From NCBI RefSeq assembly GCF_042665255.1, contig NZ_JBHTCD010000015.1: DNA of 64,000 nt; one strand, given 5' to 3'. The position numbers and the translations under genes are program-made. The notes under the pieces were generated by a model. The model was given only the letters and a program-made list of their open reading frames with translations. It made no database searches and was not told the origin of the DNA. Below, one piece after another: positions 18,107 through 26,625 of the stretch. Numbering within the stretch: the stretch's first letter is position 1; every line of letters begins with the position of its first letter. Source of the DNA: Insolitispirillum peregrinum. Lineage in GTDB: Bacteria; Pseudomonadota; Alphaproteobacteria; Rhodospirillales; Rhodospirillaceae.

Positions 18107-18565
18107 TTACAAATCCGGCCAGTCGACGATGTGGTATTCCAGCATCCCGACCTTCCGCTCGGAAATCGCCCGCCCGCGCAGGCTCATGCGGGCCTTGTGG
18201 ATGCTGTCCGTGTCACCAGACACCAGTGGATGCCACCATTCCAGATCCTTGCCTTCGTGGATCAGGCGATAGGCGCAGGTGGACGGCAGCCAATAGGCTT
18301 TGGGGATGAATTGCGGGAACAACTGCACACAGTCCGGCACAAAATCCCAGCGTTTCGGATACTTTGAGCACTTGCAGGAATTCAGGTCCAGCAGGCGGCA
18401 GGCGACGTTGGTTTTGTGCAATTCGCCCGGGGTCCCGTCTTCGTTGTCATCGTCCTGCAATTTGTGCAGGCAGCATTTCCCGCAGCCATCGCACAGGGAT
18501 TCCCATTGTTCTGGTGTCATTTCGGCAAGCGGCACCGTTTTCCAGAAAGGGAGATCGTCAGCCAT
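18107..18565 (-). CDS. ycgN: YcgN-family cysteine cluster protein (UPF0260)
   Basis: Small cytosolic protein with a set of conserved cysteines: CDGCGKCCLHK near residue 28 and CRLLDLNSCKCSKYPKR further on, plus a downstream DCVQ. These may bind a metal or cluster. I chose the ATG at 18565 (MADDLPFWKTVPLAEMTPEQWE), giving 152 residues and matching the family start. It sits upstream of ygjP. The function of the family is not established. Confidence 0.9.
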   Translation of the reverse strand: MADDLPFWKTVPLAEMTPEQWESLCDGCGKCCLHKLQDDDNEDGTPGELHKTNVACRLLDLNSCKCSKYPKRWDFVPDCVQLFPQFIPKAYWLPSTCAYRLIHEGKDLEWWHPLVSGDTDSIHKARMSLRGRAISERKVGMLEYHIVDWPDL

Positions 18566-18663
18566 CGGCCTGTTCCTTGTTGTGGGTCCGCACTTCATCT
18601 GTGTGCGGCGTTTGCGCTTGCTTACCCAGCCGTCAGCATTCGGTCAACAGCGATCAATGGAAA

Positions 18664-18699
18664 CACCCCGCCCCGGCTCTTGTGGCCGGTGACGGGGTG
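18664..18699 (-). terminator. Hairpin after phaZ
   Basis: CACCCCG (18664-18670) and CGGGGTG (18693-18699) form the outer stem, with an inner CCGG/CCGG pairing. It lies about 45 bases beyond the phaZ stop on the minus strand and is followed there by TTTCC. It is a plausible terminator, though the T-run is weak. Confidence 0.5.
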
Positions 18700-18742
18700 C
18701 TTTGCCCTCAGGGGAGGAAACCGTGTGTCGGTTATGCGCCAG

Positions 18743-19981
18743 TTATGCCCCGGTGCGGTTGTTGCGGTGCGTCAGGATGAACTCGCGCACGATCGGCATG
18801 ATTTCTTCGCGCCAGCGGCGGCCGTTGAAAATGCCGTAATGGCCGACCTTCGGCTGCAGGTGCTGGCGATGGAAACGGGCGGGCAGGTTGCGGCACAGAT
18901 CATGGGCGGCAACGGTCTGGCCTGCGCCGGTGATGTCGTCCTTTTCGCCTTCGACGGTCAGCAGGGCAACGTCGGTGATCGCCCCCAGATCAACCCGGCG
19001 ACCGTGGACTTCCAGCACCCCGCGCGGCAGGCTGTGTTCCTTGAATACTTCGCGGATGGTGTCGAGGTAAAAGTCGCCCGGCAAGTCCATCACCGACAGG
19101 TATTCATCATAGAATTCCCGGTGCTTTTCCGCCGAGTCGCCATCGCCCTTGATCAGGTGGCGGTAGTAGTGCAGGTGAGCGTTGACGTGACGGTCCATGT
19201 TCATCGACATGAAACCGCTGAGCTGCAGGAAACCGGGATAGACCCGGCGGCCACGACCGGCGTAGGTCATCGGCACGCTGTGAATCACCCGGTCGAGGAA
19301 CCAGTCCATCGGGTGCTCATCGGCAAAGGCATTCACTGCGGTCGGGCTGCGGCGGGTGTCGATCGGCCCCCCCATCAGCACGATGCTGGCCGGGCGGTTG
19401 GGGTCGTTGTCTTCGGCCATCAGGGCGACGGCGGCCATCACCGGCACGCTGGGCTGGCAGACGGCCATCACCGTCGTTTGCGGGCCGAGGAATTCCAGGA
19501 AGGTCCGCACATAATCGACATAGCTGTCGAAATTGAAATTACCGGCCACCTGCGGCACATCGCGGGCGTTGACCCAGTCGGTGATGTACACCTCATGTTC
19601 CGGCAGCAGGGCTTCGACGGTGCCGCGCAGCAAGGTGGCATAGTGGCCGGACATCGGGGCCACCAGCAGCACGCGGGGGTGCAAATGCGGGCCATTGCCC
19701 CGTTCAAAATGCAGCAGGTCACAGAACGGCAGGCGCATCACCACCCGTTCGGTCACGCTGACCTGTTCCCCGTCAACGGTGGTGGTCGGCAGGTTGAACG
19801 GCGGCTTGGGGTACTGGCGGGTCATCCGCTCGAACAGTTCCGCGCTGGCGGCAAGGCTACGGGCAGAACTGGTATAGGACATCGGCAGCCAAGGGTGCGA
19901 GAACATCGATTGCACTGTCTGCGCCAGCAGGCGCATGGGAGCCATCGCTGCGTGTTGCATCTCATGGAACTGGTACAGCAT
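18743..19981 (-). CDS. phaZ: Intracellular poly(3-hydroxybutyrate) depolymerase
   Basis: Mobilises stored polyhydroxyalkanoate granules. The ATG at 19981 gives MLYQFHEMQHAAMAPMRLLA, the family N-terminus, with a GGAGGG ribosome site; the product is 412 residues. In place of the usual lipase serine it has the family's cysteine nucleophile in AVCQPSVP (Cys175), and a conserved His lies in VGHYGIFNGRRW near the C-terminus. The alpha/beta-hydrolase pattern (LLVAPMSGHYATLLRG, YITDWVNARDVP) is clear. It is monocistronic and divergent from coaBC. The gene implies a PHB cycle, but no synthase lies in the window. Confidence 0.93.
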   Translation of the reverse strand: MLYQFHEMQHAAMAPMRLLAQTVQSMFSHPWLPMSYTSSARSLAASAELFERMTRQYPKPPFNLPTTTVDGEQVSVTERVVMRLPFCDLLHFERGNGPHLHPRVLLVAPMSGHYATLLRGTVEALLPEHEVYITDWVNARDVPQVAGNFNFDSYVDYVRTFLEFLGPQTTVMAVCQPSVPVMAAVALMAEDNDPNRPASIVLMGGPIDTRRSPTAVNAFADEHPMDWFLDRVIHSVPMTYAGRGRRVYPGFLQLSGFMSMNMDRHVNAHLHYYRHLIKGDGDSAEKHREFYDEYLSVMDLPGDFYLDTIREVFKEHSLPRGVLEVHGRRVDLGAITDVALLTVEGEKDDITGAGQTVAAHDLCRNLPARFHRQHLQPKVGHYGIFNGRRWREEIMPIVREFILTHRNNRTGA

Positions 19982-20391
19982 TCCGAAAACACCCTCCAAA
20001 CGATAATCTGAACCGCGCGCTGTGATGATAGGGCGCGTGGCGCCATCCCTGTGACTTTTGAAGATGAACCGGACGGTTCCGACTTTGAAGGGGGATCCCT
20101 GCGTCCAGTCGATTGTTATAATTTTGTTACTTCAATAGCGGTTTTGTCATAACAAATGTTGCGTGGCAACTGGAAAAAAGAACCATGGTGGTGAATTTCT
20201 GAGGATAGGATAAATTCCCCGGCCCGAGACTCGGGTACTGTTCGTCTGCAGACGCCCGGATAGCGGAATAACCATGTTTGATGTGGTCTTTTGTGATAAA
20301 TAATCCGATGCAAGTGTAAAATGGCGCTTGCCAAAGGGCCTGCGCTCTCATATCTACATATTCAGGACGTAATATTCATAGGAAACGCCCC
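19982..20391. other. Divergent phaZ-coaBC intergenic region
   Basis: This roughly 410-base region has no credible gene. It is less GC-rich than its surroundings and should carry both promoters. An inverted repeat TTGTTAT (20113-20119) and ATAACAA (20149-20155) is the only marked symmetry I see. The coaBC ribosome site (TAGGAAACG) lies at the right end. Confidence 0.5.
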
Positions 20392-21624
20392 ATGCTCGCC
20401 GGACGCCGTATCCTGCTGATGATCTCGGGTGGGATTGCCGCTTACAAAAGCCTGGACCTTATCCGTCGTCTCCGCGATCAACGGGCGAGCGTGCGCTGTG
20501 TGCTGACCAAAGGCGGGGCCGAATTCGTGACGCCGCTGACGGTGGCCGCCCTGTCTGAAAACAAGGTCTATCAGGATCTGTTTTCCCTGACCGACGAGGC
20601 CGAAATGGGCCACATCCGCCTGTCCCGCGAGGCCGATCTGCTGGTGGTGGCACCGTGTACGGCGGACCTGATGGCCCGGATGGCAGGGGGCATGGCCGAT
20701 GATCTGGCGGCAACGGTTCTGCTGGCCACCGACAAGCCGGTCCTGATCGCACCCGCGATGAACAGCTATATGTGGAACCATCCGGCGACGCAGGACAACC
20801 TGCGCACCCTGACCCGGCGTGGCGTGATGACCGTTGGCCCGAATGACGGCATGCTGGCCTGTGGCGAGACCGGGGCGGGCCGGATGGCCGAAGTGCCGGA
20901 AATGATGGCTGCCATCCTTGATTTCTTTCAGCGCCAGTCGTGGAAGCCGCTGGCCGGGCGGCGGGCATTGGTGACCAGTGGCCCGACCCATGAACCGATT
21001 GATCCGGTGCGCCTGATCGCCAACCGCTCGTCGGGTAAGCAGGGCCACGCGATTGCGCGGGCGCTGGCTGAACTGGGGGCCGAGGTGACGCTGGTCAGTG
21101 GCCCGGTCACCCTGCCGCCGCCGATCGGAGTCACCACGGTTGCAGTCGAAACGGCCCGCGAGATGCTGGCGGCCTGCCAGCGGGTGCAAATGGCCGAAAC
21201 AACCCCGCTGGACATTGCCGTCTTTGCGGCGGCGGTGGCCGACTGGGGTGTTGATGGCAGTGCCCCGCAAAAGCTGAAAAAAACGCCGGGCGCGCCGCCG
21301 CCAGCGATCCATCTGGTGCCCAATCCCGACATTCTGGCCACCATCGCCCAGTCTGCCACCCTGCGCCCGGCGCTGGTGGTGGGCTTTGCCGCTGAAACCG
21401 AACAGGTCATTGACCACGCCCGCGCCAAGCTGGCACGAAAGGGCTGTGACTGGATCTGTGCCAACGACGTGTCTCCGGCCAGCGGTACGTTTGGCGGTGA
21501 CAGCAACACTGTCCATCTGGTTCATGCTGATGGCGTCGAGTCCTGGCCGACGCTGGACAAAACCGCCGTTGCCCGCCGTCTGGCCGACCGGATTGCCAGC
21601 CGTTTTTCCCCTGTAACCGCCTGA
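20392..21624 (+). CDS. coaBC: Phosphopantothenoylcysteine synthetase/decarboxylase
   Basis: Bifunctional coenzyme A enzyme: CoaB couples cysteine to 4-phosphopantothenate and CoaC decarboxylates the product. The N-terminal flavoprotein (CoaC) half has ILLMISGGIAAYKSLDLIR, the substrate clamp APAMNSYMW and the cysteine-bearing MLACGETGAGRMAE. The CoaB half starts near residue 184 with GRRALVTSGPTHEPIDPVR and has NRSSGKQG. The 410-residue length is normal. dut follows after six bases, a widespread pairing. panB and panC of the same pathway lie 7 kb away. Confidence 0.96.
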   Translation: MLAGRRILLMISGGIAAYKSLDLIRRLRDQRASVRCVLTKGGAEFVTPLTVAALSENKVYQDLFSLTDEAEMGHIRLSREADLLVVAPCTADLMARMAGGMADDLAATVLLATDKPVLIAPAMNSYMWNHPATQDNLRTLTRRGVMTVGPNDGMLACGETGAGRMAEVPEMMAAILDFFQRQSWKPLAGRRALVTSGPTHEPIDPVRLIANRSSGKQGHAIARALAELGAEVTLVSGPVTLPPPIGVTTVAVETAREMLAACQRVQMAETTPLDIAVFAAAVADWGVDGSAPQKLKKTPGAPPPAIHLVPNPDILATIAQSATLRPALVVGFAAETEQVIDHARAKLARKGCDWICANDVSPASGTFGGDSNTVHLVHADGVESWPTLDKTAVARRLADRIASRFSPVTA

Positions 21625-21630
21625 GGCTTC

Positions 21631-22110
21631 ATGTCTACCATCTCGCTGCCCGTTACCGTTCTTTCCCATGGCGAAGGCCTGCCCCTGCCCGCCTATGCCA
21701 CCGCCAGTTCGGCAGGCATGGACCTGCACGCCGCCATTCCGGCCGATCAGCCGCTGATGCTGGCACCCGGTGCGTGGGATCTGGTGCCGACCGGTCTGGC
21801 GATGGCTTTGCCCGATGGCTTTGAGGCGCAGGTGCGCCCGCGCTCGGGGCTGGCGGCCAAGCACGCGGTGACGGTGCTGAATGCGCCGGGGACCATTGAC
21901 GCCGATTACCGGGGCGAAGTGAAGGTGATCCTGATCAATCACGGCTCACAGCCGTTCGTGATCGAACGCGGCATGCGGATTGCCCAGATGGTGGTTGCGC
22001 CGGTGGTGCAGGCCGCCTGGCAGTCCTGCGCCGAACTGCCGTCCAGCGAACGCGGGACCGGTGGGTTCGGATCGACCGGTACCAGTGCGACGGTCGCGGC
22101 CCGCCCGTAA
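21631..22110 (+). CDS. dut: dUTP diphosphatase
   Basis: Trimeric enzyme that hydrolyses dUTP to dUMP and pyrophosphate, keeping uracil out of DNA and feeding dTMP synthesis. The five family motifs are visible, including SAGMDLHAAI, RPRSGLAAKHAVTVLNAPG, TIDADYRGEVKVILINHG and the C-terminal ERGTGGFGSTG that closes over the active site. The product is 159 residues, slightly long because of a short tail. It lies six bases after coaBC. Confidence 0.96.
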   Translation: MSTISLPVTVLSHGEGLPLPAYATASSAGMDLHAAIPADQPLMLAPGAWDLVPTGLAMALPDGFEAQVRPRSGLAAKHAVTVLNAPGTIDADYRGEVKVILINHGSQPFVIERGMRIAQMVVAPVVQAAWQSCAELPSSERGTGGFGSTGTSATVAARP

Positions 22111-22175
22111 GAGGTTGTGCCTGTATTGGCGTGTCATTGTAACGACTTGTGCTGTTGACTGTTTGAGGCCCTGCC

Positions 22176-22631
22176 ATGCTCCGCCCCTCCAAGAAGATGC
22201 TGTTTGCCATCGAAGCCGTTCTCGACATCGCCTATCACGCGGGGGGCGAGCCGGTGCAGAGCCGGGAAATCACCCGCCGCCAGAACATTCCCCGCCGCTA
22301 TCTTGAACAGACCTTGCAACATCTGGTGCGGTCGGGGGTGCTGGTCGGGGTGCGCGGCCCGCGTGGAGGCTATCGGCTGGCGCGCGAACGGCGGCGGATC
22401 ACCGTTGGCGAGATCGTCCGCGTCGTGCAGTCAATGGAAACCGAAGAAGACCTGTATCAGGACCTGCCGGGCAGCCCGCTGGGGCTGGAGGTGGTTCGTC
22501 CGATGTGGATGGACCTGCAGGAAGACCTGATGAAGCGGCTGGACGAGATTTCGATTGATGATCTGTGCATGAAGGCGTGGAAAAGCGGGCTGGATTGCGA
22601 GGCCGAAGAAAAGATGGACTTCACCATCTGA
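22176..22631 (+). CDS. Rrf2-family transcriptional regulator
   Basis: Winged-helix regulator of 151 residues. The HTH spans roughly residues 25-65 (SREITRRQNIPRRYLEQTLQHLVRSG) and is followed by the wing GVRGPRGGYRLARE. Unlike IscR or NsrR it lacks the three-cysteine cluster motif; only two cysteines (CMKAWKSGLDC) lie near the end. It is more like the cysteine-metabolism regulator CymR. It is encoded just upstream of cysK, whose leader contains an inverted repeat, so control of cysteine synthesis is the likely role. Confidence 0.85.
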   Translation: MLRPSKKMLFAIEAVLDIAYHAGGEPVQSREITRRQNIPRRYLEQTLQHLVRSGVLVGVRGPRGGYRLARERRRITVGEIVRVVQSMETEEDLYQDLPGSPLGLEVVRPMWMDLQEDLMKRLDEISIDDLCMKAWKSGLDCEAEEKMDFTI

Positions 22632-22693
22632 AAAAGTCCCCTCTGCCGGTTGCAATCCGGGCGGAGGACGCTTAAAATACACCAAGCAGTGAT

Positions 22694-22715
22694 TATATGA
22701 ATCGCTATTCACATA
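22694..22715. promoter_or_regulatory. Candidate Rrf2 operator before cysK
   Basis: The inverted repeat TATATGAAT (22694-22702) and ATTCACATA (22707-22715) matches at 8 of 9 positions around a 4 bp centre, about 20 bases before the cysK ATG. It is AT-rich, overlaps the probable promoter, and would place a repressor over the start of transcription. Confidence 0.5.
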
Positions 22716-22733
22716 AAAGACAGGGGAAATAGC

Positions 22734-23693
22734 ATGGCTGACAGCACCGCTTCCTTCCGTGGCCGTATTTATGACGATATCCTCGCCACCATTGGCGCGA
22801 CTCCGCTGGTCCGCCTGTCCCGTCTGGCCGCCGATGCCGGGGTAAAGGCCGAGATTCTGGGCAAGTGTGAATTCTTCAACCCGCTGGCCAGCGTCAAGGA
22901 TCGTATTGGTCTGGCGATGGTCGAAGCCCTCGAAGCCGAAGGCAAGCTGACCAAGGATACCGTGCTGGTCGAACCGACTTCGGGCAACACCGGCATTGCG
23001 CTGGCCTTTGTCTGCGCCGCCAAGGGCTATCGCCTGATCCTGACCATGCCGGAAAGCATGTCGGTGGAACGCCGCAAGATGCTGAAGCATTTGGGGGCAG
23101 AGCTGGTGCTGACCCCGGCGGCCAAGGGCATGAAGGGGGCGGTTGAGCGTGCCAAGGAACTGGTGGCCGAACTGCCGAACGCCATCATTCCGCAGCAGTT
23201 TGAAAACCCGGCCAACCCGGCGGTGCATCGTGCGACCACCGCCGAAGAAATCTGGGTCGATACCGATGGCGGCGTTGACGTGCTGATTTCCGGCGTTGGT
23301 ACCGGCGGCACCATCACCGGCATTGGCGAAGTGCTGAAGGCGCGCAAGCCGGGGGTGAAGGTGATCGCGGTCGAGCCGGAAGACAGCCCGGTGCTGTCGG
23401 GCGGGGCTCCGGGCCCGCACAAGATTCAGGGCATTGGTGCCGGTTTCGTGCCGGGTGTGCTGAACAAGGACGTGTTCGACGAAGTGGTGCAGATCGGCAA
23501 CGAGACCGCCTTTGCCACCGCCCGTCGGGTGGCCCGTCTGGAAGGTCTGCCGGTGGGGATTTCCGGTGGTGCGGCTTTGGCCGCCGCACTGGAAGTGGCC
23601 GCCCGGCCGGAATTTGACGGCAAGAAGATTGTGGTCATCCTGCCGAGCTTTGCCGAACGGTACCTGTCGACGGCGCTGTTCGAAGATGCCTGA
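22734..23693 (+). CDS. cysK: Cysteine synthase A (O-acetylserine sulfhydrylase)
   Basis: PLP enzyme that makes cysteine from O-acetylserine and sulfide. The PLP lysine lies in NPLASVKDRIG, the substrate loop is TSGNTGIAL, and the phosphate-binding loop is GTGGTITG; EPEDSPVLSGG and GISGGAAL are also intact. The 319-residue length is normal. The ATG at 22734 has an AGGGGAA ribosome site. It is likely regulated by the Rrf2 protein encoded upstream, and a strong terminator follows. Confidence 0.96.
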   Translation: MADSTASFRGRIYDDILATIGATPLVRLSRLAADAGVKAEILGKCEFFNPLASVKDRIGLAMVEALEAEGKLTKDTVLVEPTSGNTGIALAFVCAAKGYRLILTMPESMSVERRKMLKHLGAELVLTPAAKGMKGAVERAKELVAELPNAIIPQQFENPANPAVHRATTAEEIWVDTDGGVDVLISGVGTGGTITGIGEVLKARKPGVKVIAVEPEDSPVLSGGAPGPHKIQGIGAGFVPGVLNKDVFDEVVQIGNETAFATARRVARLEGLPVGISGGAALAAALEVAARPEFDGKKIVVILPSFAERYLSTALFEDA

Positions 23694-23730
23694 TCCTGCC
23701 TCGTCAGGATGTGACTGTTACGATTCGAGC

Positions 23731-23762
23731 GACGGCCTCCCCCAGTGGGAGGCCGTTTTTTC
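23731..23762 (+). terminator. Rho-independent terminator after cysK
   Basis: A GACGGCCTCCC/GGGAGGCCGT stem with a short loop is followed by a T-run, 38 bases after the cysK stop. On the other strand it lies immediately after the convergent MarR gene, so it may serve both. Confidence 0.9.
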
Positions 23763-23766
23763 ATGC

Positions 23767-24243
23767 TTACAGGGTGGTGCGGACCAGCCAGCGCCGGAGG
23801 ACCCGCTCGTCGTTGGCAGGCAGATCGGCCAGCAGTTCAGCCTCGACCACCGCCACCCGCTGCCGACAGTCAGCGAGCAGGGATTGTCCGCCGGTGGTGA
23901 TGGTGTTCTCCAGAATCCGGCCATGGCTGGCGCTGGGCTGGCGTGCGATCGATCCCGCTTTTTCCAGATTGCCGACGATGACGGTGATGGTTTGCGGGGT
24001 CAACGAGGTCAGTTTGGCCAGATCGGCGTTGGAAATACCGGGATAGGCGGCAATCATGGTCAGAATGGCAAACTGCGGCGGGGTGACGCGCAGGTCTGAC
24101 AGAGCGCGCTCCATCCGCAGGCGGTGGGCAGCGGCGGCCTGTTGCAGCAGATAGCCGATATGGCCCTGTTCGCCGCGTTTGCCTTCACCGGGGGCGGGAA
24201 TGGCTGGTCGCCGGTTTTGGGGAGGGGATGGGGGCTTGCTCAT
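23767..24243 (-). CDS. MarR-family transcriptional regulator
   Basis: Winged helix-turn-helix regulator of 158 residues. The recognition region is SNADLAKLTSLTPQTITVIVGNLEKAG, flanked by dimerisation helices. It has a proline-rich N-terminal tail of about 25 residues. It is divergently transcribed from an AhpD-like gene with only 66 bases between them, and that gap holds a near-perfect palindrome, so it probably represses itself and the neighbour. The inducer is unknown; an oxidant or phenolic compound would fit the family. Confidence 0.9.
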   Translation of the reverse strand: MSKPPSPPQNRRPAIPAPGEGKRGEQGHIGYLLQQAAAAHRLRMERALSDLRVTPPQFAILTMIAAYPGISNADLAKLTSLTPQTITVIVGNLEKAGSIARQPSASHGRILENTITTGGQSLLADCRQRVAVVEAELLADLPANDERVLRRWLVRTTL

Positions 24244-24253
24244 AATATCAGAC

Positions 24254-24272
24254 CTCGAATATCATATTCGAG
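24254..24272. promoter_or_regulatory. MarR operator candidate
   Basis: CTCGAATAT and ATATTCGAG flank a single central base, a 19 bp palindrome. A further TTCGAA lies immediately to the right. It is located 11 bases before the MarR start and 38 before the divergent gene. Confidence 0.6.
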
Positions 24273-24309
24273 TTCGAATACTATCACAGACCATCCCGGA
24301 GGTCCAACC

Positions 24310-24747
24310 ATGTCCCCTTTGCTGTCCTATGCCGACTTTGCTGCCCATATCGCTGGTGTCCCCGACGGATTGCGGGTGGCCAGTCAGGCGGTGAGCGTTC
24401 TTGATCCTGCGCTGGTCGAACTGGTCAAGCTGCGCGCGTCGCATCTGAATGCCTGCACCTTCTGCACCCACTATCATCTGGCTTTGGCGCGCAAGCTGGG
24501 TGTGCCGCAGGACAAGCTGGATCTGCTGTCGGTCTGGCGCGAGGCACCGCAGTTTTCAGCGCAGGAACGGGCGGCGCTGGCGTGGACTGAAGTCCTGACC
24601 CTGATGGCTGATCACCCGGAGCGCGCCGCCGCCGAAGCCGAGGTTACCGCCCACTTTGCGCCCGCCGAACTGGCAGCCCTGACCAGTGCCATTGCCATCA
24701 TCAATGCGTGGAACCGCATTGCCGGTGGCTTGCGCTTTTCGGTGTAA
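24310..24747 (+). CDS. Carboxymuconolactone decarboxylase/AhpD-like protein
   Basis: The 145-residue protein has the AhpD-type redox motif CTFCTHYH (two cysteines three apart with a nearby histidine), preceded by ELVKLRASHLNA. This points to peroxidase-related reductase chemistry rather than lactone decarboxylation. I chose the ATG at 24310 because of its CCGGAGG ribosome site. It is divergent from the MarR gene and probably controlled by it. A PepSY protein gene follows after 91 bases, with a hairpin (AACAGCCC/GGGCTGTT) in between. Confidence 0.88.
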   Translation: MSPLLSYADFAAHIAGVPDGLRVASQAVSVLDPALVELVKLRASHLNACTFCTHYHLALARKLGVPQDKLDLLSVWREAPQFSAQERAALAWTEVLTLMADHPERAAAEAEVTAHFAPAELAALTSAIAIINAWNRIAGGLRFSV

Positions 24748-24838
24748 GCGGTTTTTTCTGAAAAAAGGCGTTGCCGCATCGTTGCTTCAACAGCCCCGTG
24801 ATCAACCGGGCTGTTGTTGTAATGATGCGGATCGCCCG

Positions 24839-26413
24839 ATGAACTCTCCCAAATCCTCTCGCAGTCGCCTGTGGTTCCTGTGGCATTCCTGGCTGGCGAT
24901 GCCGGTCTGGCTGTTCATGCTGTTTGTGTGCGTCACGGGATGTCTGGCGGTGATCAGCCCGGAACTGACCTGGCTGTTCAATCCGGCCTTGCGAGTCAGC
25001 GAGGATGGCCCGGCGGCTCCGCTGTCGGCATTGGCGGCCGCGGCACAGGCCAGTCTCCCCACCGGGCGGGTCAGTGCGCTGGTGTGGCTGGATGCCACCA
25101 CCCCGCTGGCGGTGGCGGTCAAGGTGGCCTTGCCCAGCGGATTCGAGCAAACGGCGTGGGTCAATCCGGTGACGGCGCAGGTGCAGGCGGTGACCAGCGG
25201 TATGTCGTTGCGCTCGTTTTTCCGTTCGCTGCACGGCTGGCTGTTGGTCTATCCGGGCGGCTGGTTTGTGGTCAGCGCGATGGGGCTGCCGCTGTTGGGG
25301 TCGCTGATCACCGGGGTGGTGGTCTACAAGAAATTCTGGCGCGCCTATCTGCATCCGCGCTTGCGGCGCGACAAGGGGGCGCGGTCGTTCTGGGGCGATC
25401 TGCACCGCCTGCTGGCGATCTGGTCGCTGTGGTTTGTCGGGCTGATGGCGATCACCGGCACATGGTTCCTGATCTATCTCGCCCTGCTGGAAAGTGGCAT
25501 CTCGTTGGGAGCCGATGAGGCCCATCATCTGACGCCACGGCAGGATTTGCCGCTGGTCATGGCCGGGCAGCAGCCTCCGGCCCCGACGCTGGTACTTGAT
25601 CAGGCGCTGGTGGCGATGCAGCAGGCCCGTCCGGGCTTTCGTCCGCTGTATATCGCGCTGCCTGCCTCGGCCTATGACAGTCTGACCCTGTATGGCGTTG
25701 GCTCGGCTCCGTTGTTGATGGACGAAGCCCATGCCCACCCGCTGACCGGGGCCCTGACAGAGTTGTCTCCAGGCAGCGAGGCCTCTGGCTGGGTGATGAC
25801 CCAGCAGATCATGCGCTCGCTGCACGTCGGGGCCTTTGGCGGCTGGCCGTTGCGGCTGGTGTGGCTGCTGTGCGGGCTGATGCTGTGCGCGCTGGCAATC
25901 AGCGGCATGACCATCTGGCGGCACCGGACCCGCCCGGCCACGCCGTCGCCGGTGTTGAAGCGCCGTTGGCAACGGGGATGGATTTATCTCAGTGCGCTGG
26001 TCCTGCTGATCCCGCTGTCCACCCTGCCGTTTTATCTGACCGGGAAATCCCTGTTCCCGATGCCCGAGCATCAGCAAACGGTCCAGATCGGGGCCTATAC
26101 CCTGACGCTCAGCACGCCACAGGACCGCACGCCGCACCGCGAGCCGGGCGTTGGGCTGGTGCATGATTACCGCCTGCATGTGACCGGCACAGACTATCCA
26201 CCGTTCCGTGGCATGTTCCTCCGCCATGGCAAGCCGGACGGGCTGGAGCCGGAGCAGTTGGGCGAGCTGGCGCACGGATCCCCGTTCAGCCTGCACGCCC
26301 ATGTGCTGCTGCCTGCCACCGCCGAACCCCTATGGCTGTCGGTCGAGGGCTGGGACGGGGTGATCCATCAGGTGATGGTGCCCCTGCCGTGGGATGGGGG
26401 TGCGGGGCAATAA
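24839..26413 (+). CDS. PepSY-associated transmembrane protein
   Basis: Inner-membrane protein of 524 residues in the PepSY_TM family. It begins with a basic stretch and a helix (FLWHSWLAMPVWLFMLFVCVTGC), has a large periplasmic loop, and then further membrane segments. One carries FWGDLHRLLAIWSLWFVGLMAITGTWFL, with the histidine expected in this family. Relatives are often iron- or siderophore-linked reductases, but nothing around this gene confirms that. A GCGGGGC/GCCCCGC hairpin spans its stop codon. Confidence 0.85.
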   Translation: MNSPKSSRSRLWFLWHSWLAMPVWLFMLFVCVTGCLAVISPELTWLFNPALRVSEDGPAAPLSALAAAAQASLPTGRVSALVWLDATTPLAVAVKVALPSGFEQTAWVNPVTAQVQAVTSGMSLRSFFRSLHGWLLVYPGGWFVVSAMGLPLLGSLITGVVVYKKFWRAYLHPRLRRDKGARSFWGDLHRLLAIWSLWFVGLMAITGTWFLIYLALLESGISLGADEAHHLTPRQDLPLVMAGQQPPAPTLVLDQALVAMQQARPGFRPLYIALPASAYDSLTLYGVGSAPLLMDEAHAHPLTGALTELSPGSEASGWVMTQQIMRSLHVGAFGGWPLRLVWLLCGLMLCALAISGMTIWRHRTRPATPSPVLKRRWQRGWIYLSALVLLIPLSTLPFYLTGKSLFPMPEHQQTVQIGAYTLTLSTPQDRTPHREPGVGLVHDYRLHVTGTDYPPFRGMFLRHGKPDGLEPEQLGELAHGSPFSLHAHVLLPATAEPLWLSVEGWDGVIHQVMVPLPWDGGAGQ

Positions 26414-26426
26414 TGGCCCCGCCTTT

Positions 26427-26604
26427 CACAGGACACGACAAACAGAAAGCAGGATCATGGAGCGCGGCTCCACACCTCGCTGGGGCCAGTCGGCCCCAGA
26501 CCACATTCCTTTGATATTCAAAAAAAAAGGGGTTCGGGGGAAATATCCCCCGAGCGGTTTCAGGTGGCAGCCTGCACTGATCGAACCAACCGTCGTGTAC
26601 TGTG
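26427..26604. repeat. Dispersed 178 bp element with terminal inverted repeats, copy B
   Basis: Second copy of the element at 5116-5292. The ends CACAGGACACGACA (26427-26440) and CGTCGTGTACTGTG (26591-26604) match at 12 of 14 positions as inverted repeats. The core TGGAGCGCGGCTCC then CACACCTCGCTGGGGCC matches copy A with one difference. In the next stem the loop differs from copy A while the GGGGCC/GGCCCC arms are kept. It lies between the PepSY gene and the convergent NifX-like gene. No reading frame is apparent. Confidence 0.75.
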
Positions 26605-26625
26605 CCCGCTTTTGCGCTCACAACT

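Noticed and set aside
20362..21942. Minus-strand 526-codon frame opposite coaBC and dut
   Set aside because: Antisense to two certain genes and has no recognisable motif.
24701..26302. Minus-strand 533-codon frame opposite the PepSY gene
   Set aside because: The plus-strand protein has clear membrane helices; the reverse frame is Arg/Gln/His-rich noise.
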